This document shows, piece by piece, positions 18,003 to 25,940 of a stretch of DNA of 64,000 bases (position 1 is the stretch's first letter; each line of letters opens with the position of its first letter). Source of the DNA: Bacteroidota bacterium (lineage in GTDB: Bacteria > Bacteroidota > Bacteroidia > Chitinophagales > LD1); contig JAFDYN010000007.1 in NCBI GenBank assembly GCA_018267385.1, forward strand, positions 124,001 through 188,000, given 5' to 3'. The notes below the pieces were generated by a model. It did no database searches, was not told the origin of the DNA, and saw only the letters and a program-made list of their open reading frames with translations. Both the position numbers and the translations under genes were made by a program.

Positions 18003-18113
18003 ATGTACATCACTCTCTTCAAGCAAGCCGTTATCATCTTCGTTCTCACTGCCGCAAATGCGGTGATCGCGATCTCTCTGGTCAATATCCTGAGGGCATC
18101 CGGCGCTATCTAA
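18003..18113 (+). CDS. Putative 36-residue single-pass membrane protein
   Basis: A short frame, ATG at 18003 to TAA at 18111-18113, encoding MYITLFKQAVIIFVLTAANA followed by VIAISLVNILRASGAI. One hydrophobic helix spans about residues 5-30, with a lysine near the start and an arginine near the end. A TATATCTG box (one mismatch to TAnnTTTG) lies at 17979-17986, 16 nt before the ATG. The rest of the 311-bp gap between 17883 and 18195 holds no other candidate. Evidence is only composition, placement and the box. Confidence 0.4.
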   Translation: MYITLFKQAVIIFVLTAANAVIAISLVNILRASGAI

Positions 18114-18194
18114 GCCAAAAGCAGGCAAAGTCGGAGTCCAGGCACCATTTGCTATACCGCACAAATGGGTTAAATTCGTGTCCCTTTCGCGGAT

Positions 18195-18995
18195 ATGAGT
18201 AATAATCCTAATGATACCTACTCCATCAAGCTCCCTCAGTTTGAGGGACCGTTTGATCTCCTCCTCTTCTTCATAGAGCGGGACGAGTTGGATATTTATG
18301 ATATCCCGATCTTCAAGCTCACACAAGACTTTCTCCACTACATCCACCAGATGGAGCACCTCAATATCGAGCTGGCCGGCGAGTTTATACTGGTAGCCGC
18401 TACGCTCATGCGTATCAAGGCCAAGCTCTTGCTGCCGCGCAAAGAGGTGAACCCTGAGACCGGCCAGGAGATCGACCCGCGGGAGGAGCTCGTGACGCGC
18501 CTCATCGAGTACAAGAAATTCAAAGAAGCAACAGAGCTGCTCCGCCAGATGGAGGATGACCGCCAGAGCATCGCAAAGCGTGGCAATATCACAGGTGAGA
18601 TGAGCGAGATCGCCACGCTCTTTGAGACAGAGTATGAGATGCAGTCGCTCACTATGTTTCGCCTGCTGAAGGCCTTTCAGACGGTAGTGACCCGTGTAGA
18701 GCGGGAGCGCAATAAGCCTGTACACACGGTGGTAGCACCCGCCTATACTATAGAAGGCGAGAAGATGCTCCTGCGCGAGCTGGTCAAAGAAAATGAGCAA
18801 GTCCTTTTTGAAAAGATCTTTGATCAGGTGGAAAATCGCGTACACGCCATCTTTACCTTCCTGGCCATGCTCGAGCTGATACAGGAGCAGGTGCTCACTA
18901 TCATAGTAGGTGATGGGTACAATAACTTCTGGATACGCTCCAAGACGGACGAAGAGCGCAATCCTACTCCTGTAGACCACGGCGATCAGCCATAA
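18195..18995 (+). CDS. scpA: Segregation and condensation protein A
   Basis: 266 residues, typical for kleisin ScpA. It bridges SMC heads and ScpB to condense and segregate the chromosome. The N-terminal YSIKLPQFEGPFDLLLFFIERDELDIYDIPI is the family signature; LAGEFILVAATLMRIKAKLLLP follows, and the C-terminal winged-helix ends near VLTIIVGDGYNNFWI. scpB is not adjacent. It runs toward a ybjQ-like gene 66 bp downstream. A long open frame on the opposite strand (17859-19055) is a coding shadow. Confidence 0.94.
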   Translation: MSNNPNDTYSIKLPQFEGPFDLLLFFIERDELDIYDIPIFKLTQDFLHYIHQMEHLNIELAGEFILVAATLMRIKAKLLLPRKEVNPETGQEIDPREELVTRLIEYKKFKEATELLRQMEDDRQSIAKRGNITGEMSEIATLFETEYEMQSLTMFRLLKAFQTVVTRVERERNKPVHTVVAPAYTIEGEKMLLRELVKENEQVLFEKIFDQVENRVHAIFTFLAMLELIQEQVLTIIVGDGYNNFWIRSKTDEERNPTPVDHGDQP

Positions 18996-19061
18996 AAGCA
19001 TAAGCCGGCACAATTTCTCTTTGCAGTTTTCGTCAGTATCTTTATCTAAAACCAATTCAAA

Positions 19062-19394
19062 ATGAACACAGCATTGCTAGTCACTACCAGTACCAATCTG
19101 GAAGGATACAAGATCACTAAACAGCTCGGCCTGGTGCGTGGCATCACAGTCCGTTCCCGCAGCGTAGTGGGCAACTTTGCCGGAGGCATTCTCGCTATCT
19201 TTGGCGGGCGCAATAGCATCTACACAGACCTCTGCGAGAAAGCACGCGAAGAAGCCTACGAGCTGATGATGGAGCACGCCCAGAAGATGGGTGCCAATGC
19301 CGTGATCAATATGCGCTACGATGCCAATGAGGTCATGCCCGGCATGACAGAGGTACTGGCATACGGTACTGCTGTAGCGGTAGAGAAGGCATAA
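19062..19394 (+). CDS. YbjQ family (UPF0145/DUF74) protein
   Basis: 110 residues, the usual length. LLVTTSTNLEGYKITKQLGLVRGITVRSRSV, the central GGRNSIYTDLCEKAREEAYELM and MGANAVINMRYDAN are the conserved blocks of this small pentameric fold. Biochemical function is not established for the family, although heavy-metal or membrane-stress links have been proposed in general. It precedes the UPF0104-type membrane gene by 53 bp in the same orientation. Confidence 0.93.
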   Translation: MNTALLVTTSTNLEGYKITKQLGLVRGITVRSRSVVGNFAGGILAIFGGRNSIYTDLCEKAREEAYELMMEHAQKMGANAVINMRYDANEVMPGMTEVLAYGTAVAVEKA

Positions 19395-19447
19395 CACTTT
19401 CATCACACGGCTCTCCTTTTCTGTCATTATCTTAGACCCGCGCTACG

Positions 19448-20521
19448 ATGGCAGAGATATCCGCTAATAGTCCCTTATCACAGTTCCGGCCGCGCCGGGT
19501 GCTACTACCTGTAGCCATAGGTGTGGCGGTCACATTGTATCTGGTCTTTGGGCTATCCAGGCTGGATATGTCCGGCCTGGCTCAGATATCACTCTCGCAG
19601 CATCTGGCTATCGGGGTCATCATTTCTATCCTCACAGTAGCTGTACGTGATATAGCATATATCTACCGTATGTGGCTGCTTACCGATCGCCAGCTCTCGT
19701 GGTGGAGGTGCTTTGAGGTGATCATGCTTTGGGAGTTTGGCTCCTCGGTCACTCCCGCCTCTGTAGGGGGCGTCACAGCTATCTTCGTGCTCCGCAAAGA
19801 GAAACTCAGCTTTGGCAAAGGCGCCGCTATCGTCCTCCTCTGCTCCTATATGGACAACATTGCTTTTATACTTGTCTTTAGCACACTGTTTCTTATCTAT
19901 GGCACGTCTATGTTTGCGCTGCCCCCTGGCTGTGCCGAACTCGGCACGGCCCCTGTCATGACTGCGATACGCACTATGGCGGGCTATGCATGGATCGGGT
20001 TCCTGGTAGTAGGTATCACTGGCAGCCTGCTGGGTTTCGGCATTTTTGTCAAACCACAATGGGCGCGGTCATTTTGCAACAGGGTGGCACGTATCAAATG
20101 GCTGCATCGCTGGCGCGCCAAAATAGAGCTGCTGGGAGATGAGATCTGGTATACCTCCAGGGAGTTTAAGACCAGGGGTGTCTTCTTCTTGCTCAAGGTG
20201 CTCATCGCTACTGTCATCTCCTGGACTGCGCGCTATGCTCTGGCCAACGCTCTCATCTGGACCTTCACGGTGGCAGACCTCAATATGCTGGATGTTTTCG
20301 TACGGCAGTGTCTGCTGCGGGTCATCACCTTTATACCTACCACGCCGGGTGGCAGTGGTGTGTCTGAGCTTGGTTTTATCGCCCTGAACTGTGACTATCT
20401 GCCCGCCGGGCTCACGACAGCCGTGGCTATCATATGGAGGTTGCTCAATTTTTACCTTTATTTGGGCATCGGCGCTATCGTACTGCCGCGCTGGATAGCG
20501 CGGGTGAATAAGGCTGACTGA
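19448..20521 (+). CDS. Lysylphosphatidylglycerol synthase-type membrane protein (UPF0104/YbhN-like)
   Basis: 357 residues with about eight membrane segments. The motifs EFGSSVTPASVGGVTAIFVLRKEKLSFGKGAA and the C-terminal FIPTTPGGSGVSELGF match the LPG_synthase_TM / UPF0104 family. It lacks the C-terminal aminoacyltransferase domain of MprF, so it is not a lysyl-PG synthase; related proteins are thought to be lipid or glycolipid transport-type membrane proteins. A 14-bp tandem motif lies in the short gap to the next gene. Confidence 0.85.
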   Translation: MAEISANSPLSQFRPRRVLLPVAIGVAVTLYLVFGLSRLDMSGLAQISLSQHLAIGVIISILTVAVRDIAYIYRMWLLTDRQLSWWRCFEVIMLWEFGSSVTPASVGGVTAIFVLRKEKLSFGKGAAIVLLCSYMDNIAFILVFSTLFLIYGTSMFALPPGCAELGTAPVMTAIRTMAGYAWIGFLVVGITGSLLGFGIFVKPQWARSFCNRVARIKWLHRWRAKIELLGDEIWYTSREFKTRGVFFLLKVLIATVISWTARYALANALIWTFTVADLNMLDVFVRQCLLRVITFIPTTPGGSGVSELGFIALNCDYLPAGLTTAVAIIWRLLNFYLYLGIGAIVLPRWIARVNKAD

Positions 20522-20526
20522 TCGTA

Positions 20527-20560
20527 TTATCTCACTACACAATACTCACTACACAATACC
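20527..20560 (+). repeat. Tandem 14-bp motif directly upstream of the HisB-type gene
   Basis: Two perfect copies of ctcactacacaata (20531-20544 and 20545-20558), preceded by tattat and ending 8 nt before the ATG at 20567. A close relative of the same arrangement sits directly upstream of the ybaB-like gene at 33171-33200. Confidence 0.75.
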
Positions 20561-20566
20561 AAACAA

Positions 20567-21142
20567 ATGAAGAAAGTCCTTTTCATAGACCGTGATGGTA
20601 CCATGATCCTGGAGACAGACGACTTCAAGATCGAGACGATGGAGAAAGTTATTTTTTATCCGGAGGTGTTCTACTGGCTGGGCAGGATCGTGCGCGAGTT
20701 TGACTTTGAGCTGGTACTGGTCACCAATCAGGATGGCCTGGGCACAGATGATTTTCCGCATGAGCCATTCTATACTACGCATCGCTTTATCATGAATACC
20801 TTTGCCGGTGAGCGTATCTTTTTTGCAGAGGAGTGCATCGATCCCCACTATCCGCATGACAATAAAGATACCCGCAAGCCCGGTACTGGTATGCTAAAGA
20901 AATACATGAATAATCCAGAATATGACCTGGCTAATTCGTTTGTAATAGGGGACCGGATCACTGATGTGCAGCTGGCCAAGAACCTTGGTGCCCGCGCTTT
21001 CTGGCTGAATGATGGCCGCGCACTGGGCGGCACAGAGGTCAAGGATAGCCGCGAAACACTGGCCGCCTATGTGGCCGTAGAGAGCCGCAAGTGGGAGGAT
21101 ATCTACAACTATCTGATCGAAAACAGGACCGGCGTACTCTAG
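20567..21142 (+). CDS. Stand-alone histidinol-phosphatase domain of HisB type
   Basis: 191 residues of the HAD superfamily. Motif I is FIDRDGTMI (nucleophile D8, D10), motif II VTNQDGLGT, motif III RKPGTGM and motif IV VIGDRITDVQLAKNLG, all matching the N-terminal half of bifunctional HisB, which removes phosphate from L-histidinol phosphate. The protein stops where the imidazoleglycerol-phosphate dehydratase half would begin, after a linker-like WEDIYNYLIENRTGVL. The loop CIDPHYPHDNKDTRKP lacks most zinc-binding cysteines of the E. coli enzyme, as is common in Bacteroidota forms. No other his genes are nearby, so another phosphate ester is possible. Confidence 0.8.
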   Translation: MKKVLFIDRDGTMILETDDFKIETMEKVIFYPEVFYWLGRIVREFDFELVLVTNQDGLGTDDFPHEPFYTTHRFIMNTFAGERIFFAEECIDPHYPHDNKDTRKPGTGMLKKYMNNPEYDLANSFVIGDRITDVQLAKNLGARAFWLNDGRALGGTEVKDSRETLAAYVAVESRKWEDIYNYLIENRTGVL

Positions 21143-21177
21143 ATTGATTAATTGCTGATTCTCATCATTTTTAGCAC

Positions 21178-21205
21178 TTTGTTGTGGCTGTGTTAATTAT
21201 ATTTG
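21178..21205 (+). promoter_or_regulatory. Promoter of the T9SS-sorted protein gene
   Basis: TTTG (21178-21181), 16 nt spacer, then TATATTTG (21198-21205), a perfect TAnnTTTG -7 box 19 nt before the ATG at 21225. Confidence 0.6.
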
Positions 21206-21224
21206 AAAGATAACACCAGCCATA

Positions 21225-22565
21225 ATGAAGAAACTCTACGTAGCCGCTCTGTTCCTATGTTTTTATGGTTTCTCAGATGCGCAGATCACTATCACGCGCA
21301 ATGATATGCCATCTATCAGGGATACAGCCCGCTATAGTACGACCAATAATAATATAGACATCACCACTACAGGTCCTAATGTGATCTGGGACTTTTCTAA
21401 TCTCGTGATCAATGGTCAGGGTATAGATAGTTTCAGGTCCATACTATCTGTCAATCCGCTATATGTCTTGTCCTTCAATATCCTGGACTATGCTATCCGC
21501 AATGATGCCTTTCCCGCTATCGCGCAGCTACAGATATCCAATCAATACAGCTTCTATAAAAAGAGCAACTCTTACCTGGAGATAGAAGGGTTTGGGGCTG
21601 AGTTTAACGGTATACCACTACCGGCAGCCTATGATGTGCCCGACAAAGTGTATCAGTTTCCGCTGACCTATGGCAGAAAGGACACTACGCCTTACGAGCT
21701 GACCATCTCCATTCCTAGCCTCGGTTCATTGCATATGGTAGGCAGGCGATTTAATAATGTGGATGGGTGGGGTATGGTCATCACTCCTTACGATACCTTC
21801 CAGTGTCTGCGCCTGCGCTCCTACCAGCAGGAGACAGACTCTTTCACTATAGACGCGCTAGGCACTACTATCGGCGTACCTAATAATAAGATCACGTATC
21901 AGTGGCTGGCAAATGGGCAAAAGATACCGGTAGTAGAAGTAACGGGCAATGACCAGTTTGGTTTTTATACGGTGACCAAACGCAGATTCCGCGATGGATT
22001 CCGCCTGCCACCTCCGCCATTTACAGTGCAGGCAGACTTTCGTGCCAATCATACTACATGTACTACGCGCGATACGATCTCTCTGATCAATAGGTCTACT
22101 CCGTTTGTGGCGGGTACTGCCTATCGCTACACGATCACCCCCAATACATTCAACTATGTTTTGGGCACTAATGACACATATGCATCACCAAAGGTAAATT
22201 TCACAGCGCCGGGTCTCTATACTGTATCGCTGCATATCGTGAGCCCCACAGGCGGCACTCCGGCCTCCGGTGATACGACCAAAGTAGACTATATCACCGT
22301 GACCTGGCCCACGGCAGTCAGCGATCTCAATAAGGATATGGCCTTGGAGATCTATCCCAATCCTGTCTCTGATGTACTCACCGTACGGACAGCAGAGCCT
22401 ATCACAGAGCTGACGCTCATAAACACGCTCGGCCAGCGGGTCATGACCCGCACCAATGAGTCAAGGTCGGTTTCCTTTAGTGTGAGGTCTTTTGAAGAAG
22501 GCACCTATCTGCTGGAGGTAGTGACAGCGTCAGGCCGCCAGCTGCAAAAGGTAGTGATACAGTAA
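21225..22565 (+). CDS. Secreted protein with T9SS type A sorting domain
   Basis: 446 residues. Signal peptide MKKLYVAALFLCFYGFSDA, then a strand-rich body of unknown fold (about 20-280), a PKD-like region (about 285-365: TPFVAGTAYRYTITPN, TAPGLYTVSLHIVSPT) and a C-terminal type A sorting domain (374-446: LEIYPNPVSDVLTVRT through GTYLLEVVTASGRQLQKVVIQ). The tail directs export through the outer membrane by the type IX system and attachment to the cell surface or release. Enzyme activity is not evident. Confidence 0.9.
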   Translation: MKKLYVAALFLCFYGFSDAQITITRNDMPSIRDTARYSTTNNNIDITTTGPNVIWDFSNLVINGQGIDSFRSILSVNPLYVLSFNILDYAIRNDAFPAIAQLQISNQYSFYKKSNSYLEIEGFGAEFNGIPLPAAYDVPDKVYQFPLTYGRKDTTPYELTISIPSLGSLHMVGRRFNNVDGWGMVITPYDTFQCLRLRSYQQETDSFTIDALGTTIGVPNNKITYQWLANGQKIPVVEVTGNDQFGFYTVTKRRFRDGFRLPPPPFTVQADFRANHTTCTTRDTISLINRSTPFVAGTAYRYTITPNTFNYVLGTNDTYASPKVNFTAPGLYTVSLHIVSPTGGTPASGDTTKVDYITVTWPTAVSDLNKDMALEIYPNPVSDVLTVRTAEPITELTLINTLGQRVMTRTNESRSVSFSVRSFEEGTYLLEVVTASGRQLQKVVIQ

Positions 22566-22737
22566 GGCACACGTCGGCAGGACCATTATTCTACACGGCA
22601 GACACACCAGATATCTCTGCCCCTTAGCGGGGTTTGACCTGTCTATTATCCCTGTCGGTACACAGATGCCTGTTTATCCTATCCTTTGGCTTTACGGATG
22701 TCCGGCTTAATTTTAAACAAACCAAAAAGCAACGCCT

Positions 22738-23328
22738 TTGTCCAAAAACGCTTCAGGACCGTTTTTGAGTGATGAAGAATTGGTGCATCGCTACCGCAAT
22801 TCTCACGACACCGCCTATATAGGAGAGCTATATGTGCGCTATACCCACCTCGTGTACGGTGTGTGCCTGAAGTACTTTCACAACGATGCAGACGCGCAGG
22901 ACGCAGTCATGCAGATATTTGAGAAGCTGATCGTAGAGCTGAAAAAGCACCACGTGGAGACCTTCCGCCCGTGGCTGCATACTGTGGTCAAAAATCACTG
23001 CATGATGCATTTCCGCAAGGAAGCCGCAGCCAGCAAGAAGGAGGCGCAGCTCCTAAATAATGTCAAGGGAGATGTGGAAAATGCTGAATCAGATCATCAA
23101 GAGAGCGAGCAGGAAAAAGAACTGATGGCGCAGCACCTCTCCTCGGGCCTCACGGTGCTGAAGGCTGAGCAGCGTCAGTGTGTGGAGCTATTTTACCTGC
23201 AAGGGCGCAGCTACCAGCAGATAGCGGAGGAGACCGGCTACTCACTCAATGAAGTGAAGAGCTATATACAGAACGGGAAAAGGAATTTGAAAATATATAT
23301 CATGGACAAGAGCAATGGCAAAGCCTAA
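22738..23328 (+). CDS. ECF-type RNA polymerase sigma factor
   Basis: 196 residues starting at a TTG codon (22738); there is no in-frame ATG before the conserved regions, so TTG is accepted. Region 2 (YVRYTHLVYGVCLKYFHNDADAQDAVMQIFEKLI, then TFRPWLHTVVKNHCMMHFRK) and region 4 (KAEQRQCVELFYLQGRSYQQIAEETGYSLNEVKSYIQNGKRNLK) are clear; region 3 is short as in ECF factors. It probably redirects RNA polymerase to envelope-response promoters. The last 14 bases overlap the start of the anti-sigma gene. Confidence 0.93.
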   Translation: MSKNASGPFLSDEELVHRYRNSHDTAYIGELYVRYTHLVYGVCLKYFHNDADAQDAVMQIFEKLIVELKKHHVETFRPWLHTVVKNHCMMHFRKEAAASKKEAQLLNNVKGDVENAESDHQESEQEKELMAQHLSSGLTVLKAEQRQCVELFYLQGRSYQQIAEETGYSLNEVKSYIQNGKRNLKIYIMDKSNGKA

Positions 23329-24502
23329 AAATATCATCCTCACGGAGGAGGGCGTGATCACGCAGGAGGCGCTGCTGGCCTATGCTCAGGGCAGGCTCAG
23401 CCCCGAGGAGGTGGCTCAGGTGGACAAGCTGTTGCGCGAAGACCCTTTTGCTCAGGAGGCGCTGGATGGAATCAGGAATAGCGCCGCCGCAGCCGGCATG
23501 CATACCGCCCTCACAGCCATCAACTCGCGCCTGAGGGATAAGGCCGGCATGCGTGAGAAAAAGCGCAAAGGCATAGAGATACACTGGGCTACATATGCCT
23601 ACGCCGCTGTGATCGTAGGGGTGCTCATTGGATTGGGTTTTGTCATGGTACACTTCATACAGCGGAACGATACCACCATAGCGATGAATAAGACTACACC
23701 GCAGGGGGAGGAGAGTATGCCTGTGGCCACTCAAAAGGCAGATACTACAGCTATGCTCCCCGATACTACACACCTGGTGGCGGCAACGCCGGCTATAGTA
23801 GCTACTGATACAGTCAAAATGATCGCTCAGAATACCGGCACATTATCAGCTAGGTCTGGCATTTCATCTGCTCCTTCAGGCTATGCTCAGGGAGCAGCCC
23901 TACCAGCTCCACTAAAGGTACCTGCAACTCCTGCCTCAGGTAATATCTTCAACCCGTCGGCGGAGAAAAGAGCTACATCTATGCAATCTGAGCAAGTGAC
24001 CGCTGCAAAAGCTACAGCACCGGTAGCCGCGGATGAGGTAAACAATACGAAAGATATGCGCACCAACACTGCAGTGGTGCAAAATGAAGCAGCCAGACCA
24101 GTGGCCCCCGCCGATACAAAAGCAGAAACAAAGAAAGAAAAGGCCAATGCGACGGTGGCAGACAATATGAAAGAGGCCAGAGCGCTCTTTGATGCCGGAG
24201 ACTTCAAGGAAGCGGGCAAAAAATATAATAAAGTGCTGTCTGACCAGCCTGAGAATATGGATGCGCTTTTCTTTGGGGGCATCTGTGAGTATAAGAACGG
24301 CAAACTAAAGCCTGCAGAAAAGAACTTTGACAAGCTGCTCAAATCTGGCCAGTATGTAGACGGATCTAAGTGGTACAAGGCAAATGTACTGCTGGACCGC
24401 GGCAAAAAGGACGAGGCTAAACGGCTGCTCGAGCAGCTGACCACTACACCCAATCCGTACAAGGACAGGGCGGTAAAGAAATACGAAGAGATTCAGAAAT
24501 AG
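23315..24502 (+). CDS. Putative anti-sigma factor with periplasmic TPR repeats
   Basis: 395 residues. A cytoplasmic N-terminus (1-90; LSPEEVAQVDKLLREDPFAQEALDG, resembling anti-sigma N-domains without the zinc-binding HxxxCxxC) leads to one membrane helix (about 93-115). Outside the membrane there is an Ala/Thr/Pro-rich linker (about 120-285) and about three TPR units (290-395; ARALFDAGDFKEAGKKYNKVLSDQPEN, and so on). The 14-bp overlap with the sigma gene couples their translation. Role as anti-sigma is inferred from topology and placement. Confidence 0.8.
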   Translation: MAKPKNIILTEEGVITQEALLAYAQGRLSPEEVAQVDKLLREDPFAQEALDGIRNSAAAAGMHTALTAINSRLRDKAGMREKKRKGIEIHWATYAYAAVIVGVLIGLGFVMVHFIQRNDTTIAMNKTTPQGEESMPVATQKADTTAMLPDTTHLVAATPAIVATDTVKMIAQNTGTLSARSGISSAPSGYAQGAALPAPLKVPATPASGNIFNPSAEKRATSMQSEQVTAAKATAPVAADEVNNTKDMRTNTAVVQNEAARPVAPADTKAETKKEKANATVADNMKEARALFDAGDFKEAGKKYNKVLSDQPENMDALFFGGICEYKNGKLKPAEKNFDKLLKSGQYVDGSKWYKANVLLDRGKKDEAKRLLEQLTTTPNPYKDRAVKKYEEIQK

Positions 24503-24503
24503 C

Positions 24504-25502
24504 CTACCAGCGGATCAGCGTACTAGCCCACATAAAGCCGCTGCCAAAAGCTGCTAGGCATACGAGGTCACCCTCTTTGACACGACCCTCCTCCCACGCC
24601 TCAGTGAGTGCTATAGGTATAGAGCCCGCAGTTGTATTGCCGTATTTATGGATGTTTGAGACTACCTGGTCATCACGCAGTCCCAGTTCTTTTTGTACCG
24701 CCTGAGTGATACGGGCATTGGCCTGGTGCGGTACGAAGATGTCTATATCGGACTCTTTCAGGTTATTGGCGGTCAGCGCCTCGCGGATCACCTCAGGGAA
24801 ATACCGGACGGCGTGCTGGAAAACCATCTTGCCATTCATATACGGTAGCATGGAGCCATCATCTATCATAGCGTGAGTAATACGCTGTTTGCGCTTGCTG
24901 CCTATGTGCTCTACCATCAGCTCCTCTGCATGCGTGCCATCAGAGTGCAGGTGTGTAGAGAGCAGGCCTTTGCCAGCTTCATCATGTGCCTCCAGTAGCA
25001 GTGCGCCGGCACCATCGCCAAAGATCGCCGCCATATTGCGCCCGCGGTCACTGATCTCCATTACATTGGACTGTATCTCTGAACCGATCACGAGTACCTT
25101 TTTGGCAAAACCAGTGCGTATATACTGGTCAGCCAGAGAGAGTGCGTATACGAAACCACCACACTGCTGCCGGATATCAAAGCATGGGATCTGCCTCAGC
25201 CCTAGCTCCCGCTGGGCCAGTACACCACAGCCGGGGAAATAATAATCCGGGCTCAGCGTGGCAAAGACCACCATATCTATATCTTCCGGCTTCCGGCCGG
25301 CACGATCCATAGCTATGCGGGCAGCCCTGGCCCCCATATTAGATACTGTATCTACACCTTCTTTGAAAAAACGGCGCTCACGTATGCCTGTACGCTCCAC
25401 TATCCACTCGTCTGAGGTGTCCATCTGTGCAGCGAGATCTGCATTGGTCACTATAGTCTCGGGCAGGTAGTAGCCCAGACCGGTCACTTTGCTATAAGGC
25501 AT
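24504..25502 (-). CDS. fabH: Beta-ketoacyl-ACP synthase III
   Basis: 332 residues, thiolase fold. The Cys-His-Asn triad is C114 (RQQCGGFVYAL), H259 (FVPHQANARI) and N289 (KYGNTTAGSIPIAL), the arrangement of FabH. It condenses acetyl-CoA or a branched acyl-CoA with malonyl-ACP to begin fatty-acid synthesis. Bacteroidota often carry several FabH paralogues, and one not linked to fab genes, as here, may serve branched-chain or special lipid priming. Its start is 3 bp from the stop of the YHS lipoprotein gene, so the two form an operon; its stop nearly touches the convergent anti-sigma gene. Confidence 0.93.
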   Translation of the reverse strand: MPYSKVTGLGYYLPETIVTNADLAAQMDTSDEWIVERTGIRERRFFKEGVDTVSNMGARAARIAMDRAGRKPEDIDMVVFATLSPDYYFPGCGVLAQRELGLRQIPCFDIRQQCGGFVYALSLADQYIRTGFAKKVLVIGSEIQSNVMEISDRGRNMAAIFGDGAGALLLEAHDEAGKGLLSTHLHSDGTHAEELMVEHIGSKRKQRITHAMIDDGSMLPYMNGKMVFQHAVRYFPEVIREALTANNLKESDIDIFVPHQANARITQAVQKELGLRDDQVVSNIHKYGNTTAGSIPIALTEAWEEGRVKEGDLVCLAAFGSGFMWASTLIRW

Positions 25503-25505
25503 TGC

Positions 25506-25796
25506 TTACTTTTGCGTGAGGTATTTAGATGGTTCCTTTTTGAATTCATCTTTGCACTCAGTGCTGCAGAAGCCATACGTCTTGCCATCATAGACCGCGG
25601 TATCAGCTATACCTCCGTCCTTTATAGGCATACCGCATACCAGGTCTTTGGGCGCTCCCAGCTGGGCAGCCGGTATAGAGATGCCGGCCTGTGGTGCCGG
25701 AGCAGATATATCCTTGGCAGGTGCATTTTCTTTATTGCCGCAGGCGCTCATGATCAGGCCCGCCGCGCAGAATACGATTACATGAAGTGCTTTCAT
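25506..25796 (-). CDS. Lipoprotein with YHS metal-binding domain
   Basis: 96 residues from the ATG at 25796, which begins a lipoprotein signal (MKALHVIVFCAAGLIMSAC, lipobox MSAC); nine further in-frame codons upstream add no signal-like sequence. The C-terminal YHS domain reads DLVCGMPI ... YDGKTYGFCSTECKDEFKKEPSKYL, with the typical three cysteines that bind a transition metal in copper- and heavy-metal-handling proteins. Anchored in the envelope. It precedes fabH by 3 bp, with no visible functional link. Confidence 0.85.
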   Translation of the reverse strand: MKALHVIVFCAAGLIMSACGNKENAPAKDISAPAPQAGISIPAAQLGAPKDLVCGMPIKDGGIADTAVYDGKTYGFCSTECKDEFKKEPSKYLTQK

Positions 25797-25914
25797 TTTA
25801 TCTTCTGGTTTTATTGTTTGCAATGATTTTCACGGTTCGCTGGTCAAAACTACAATAAAATCTACATCACCAAAAGTATAGCAGGCCCTGCTACGCAATG
25901 CCGATAGTTTGGAG

Positions 25915-25922
25915 TAATTTTG
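25915..25922 (+). promoter_or_regulatory. -7 box of the nfu gene
   Basis: TAATTTTG, a perfect TAnnTTTG match, 18 nt before the ATG at 25941. No -33 element at a normal distance is obvious. Confidence 0.45.
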
Positions 25923-25940
25923 CAGCCTGATTGATAAAAT

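Noticed and set aside
17859-19055. 398-codon open frame on the minus strand opposite scpA
   Set aside because: It overlaps scpA entirely, whose domain signatures are clear, and also the 36-codon candidate; the antisense frame has no recognisable motifs.
22619-22636. CCCC-ttagc-GGGG-TTT as terminator of the T9SS protein gene
   Set aside because: Only a 4-bp stem with a short T run; not distinguishable from chance.
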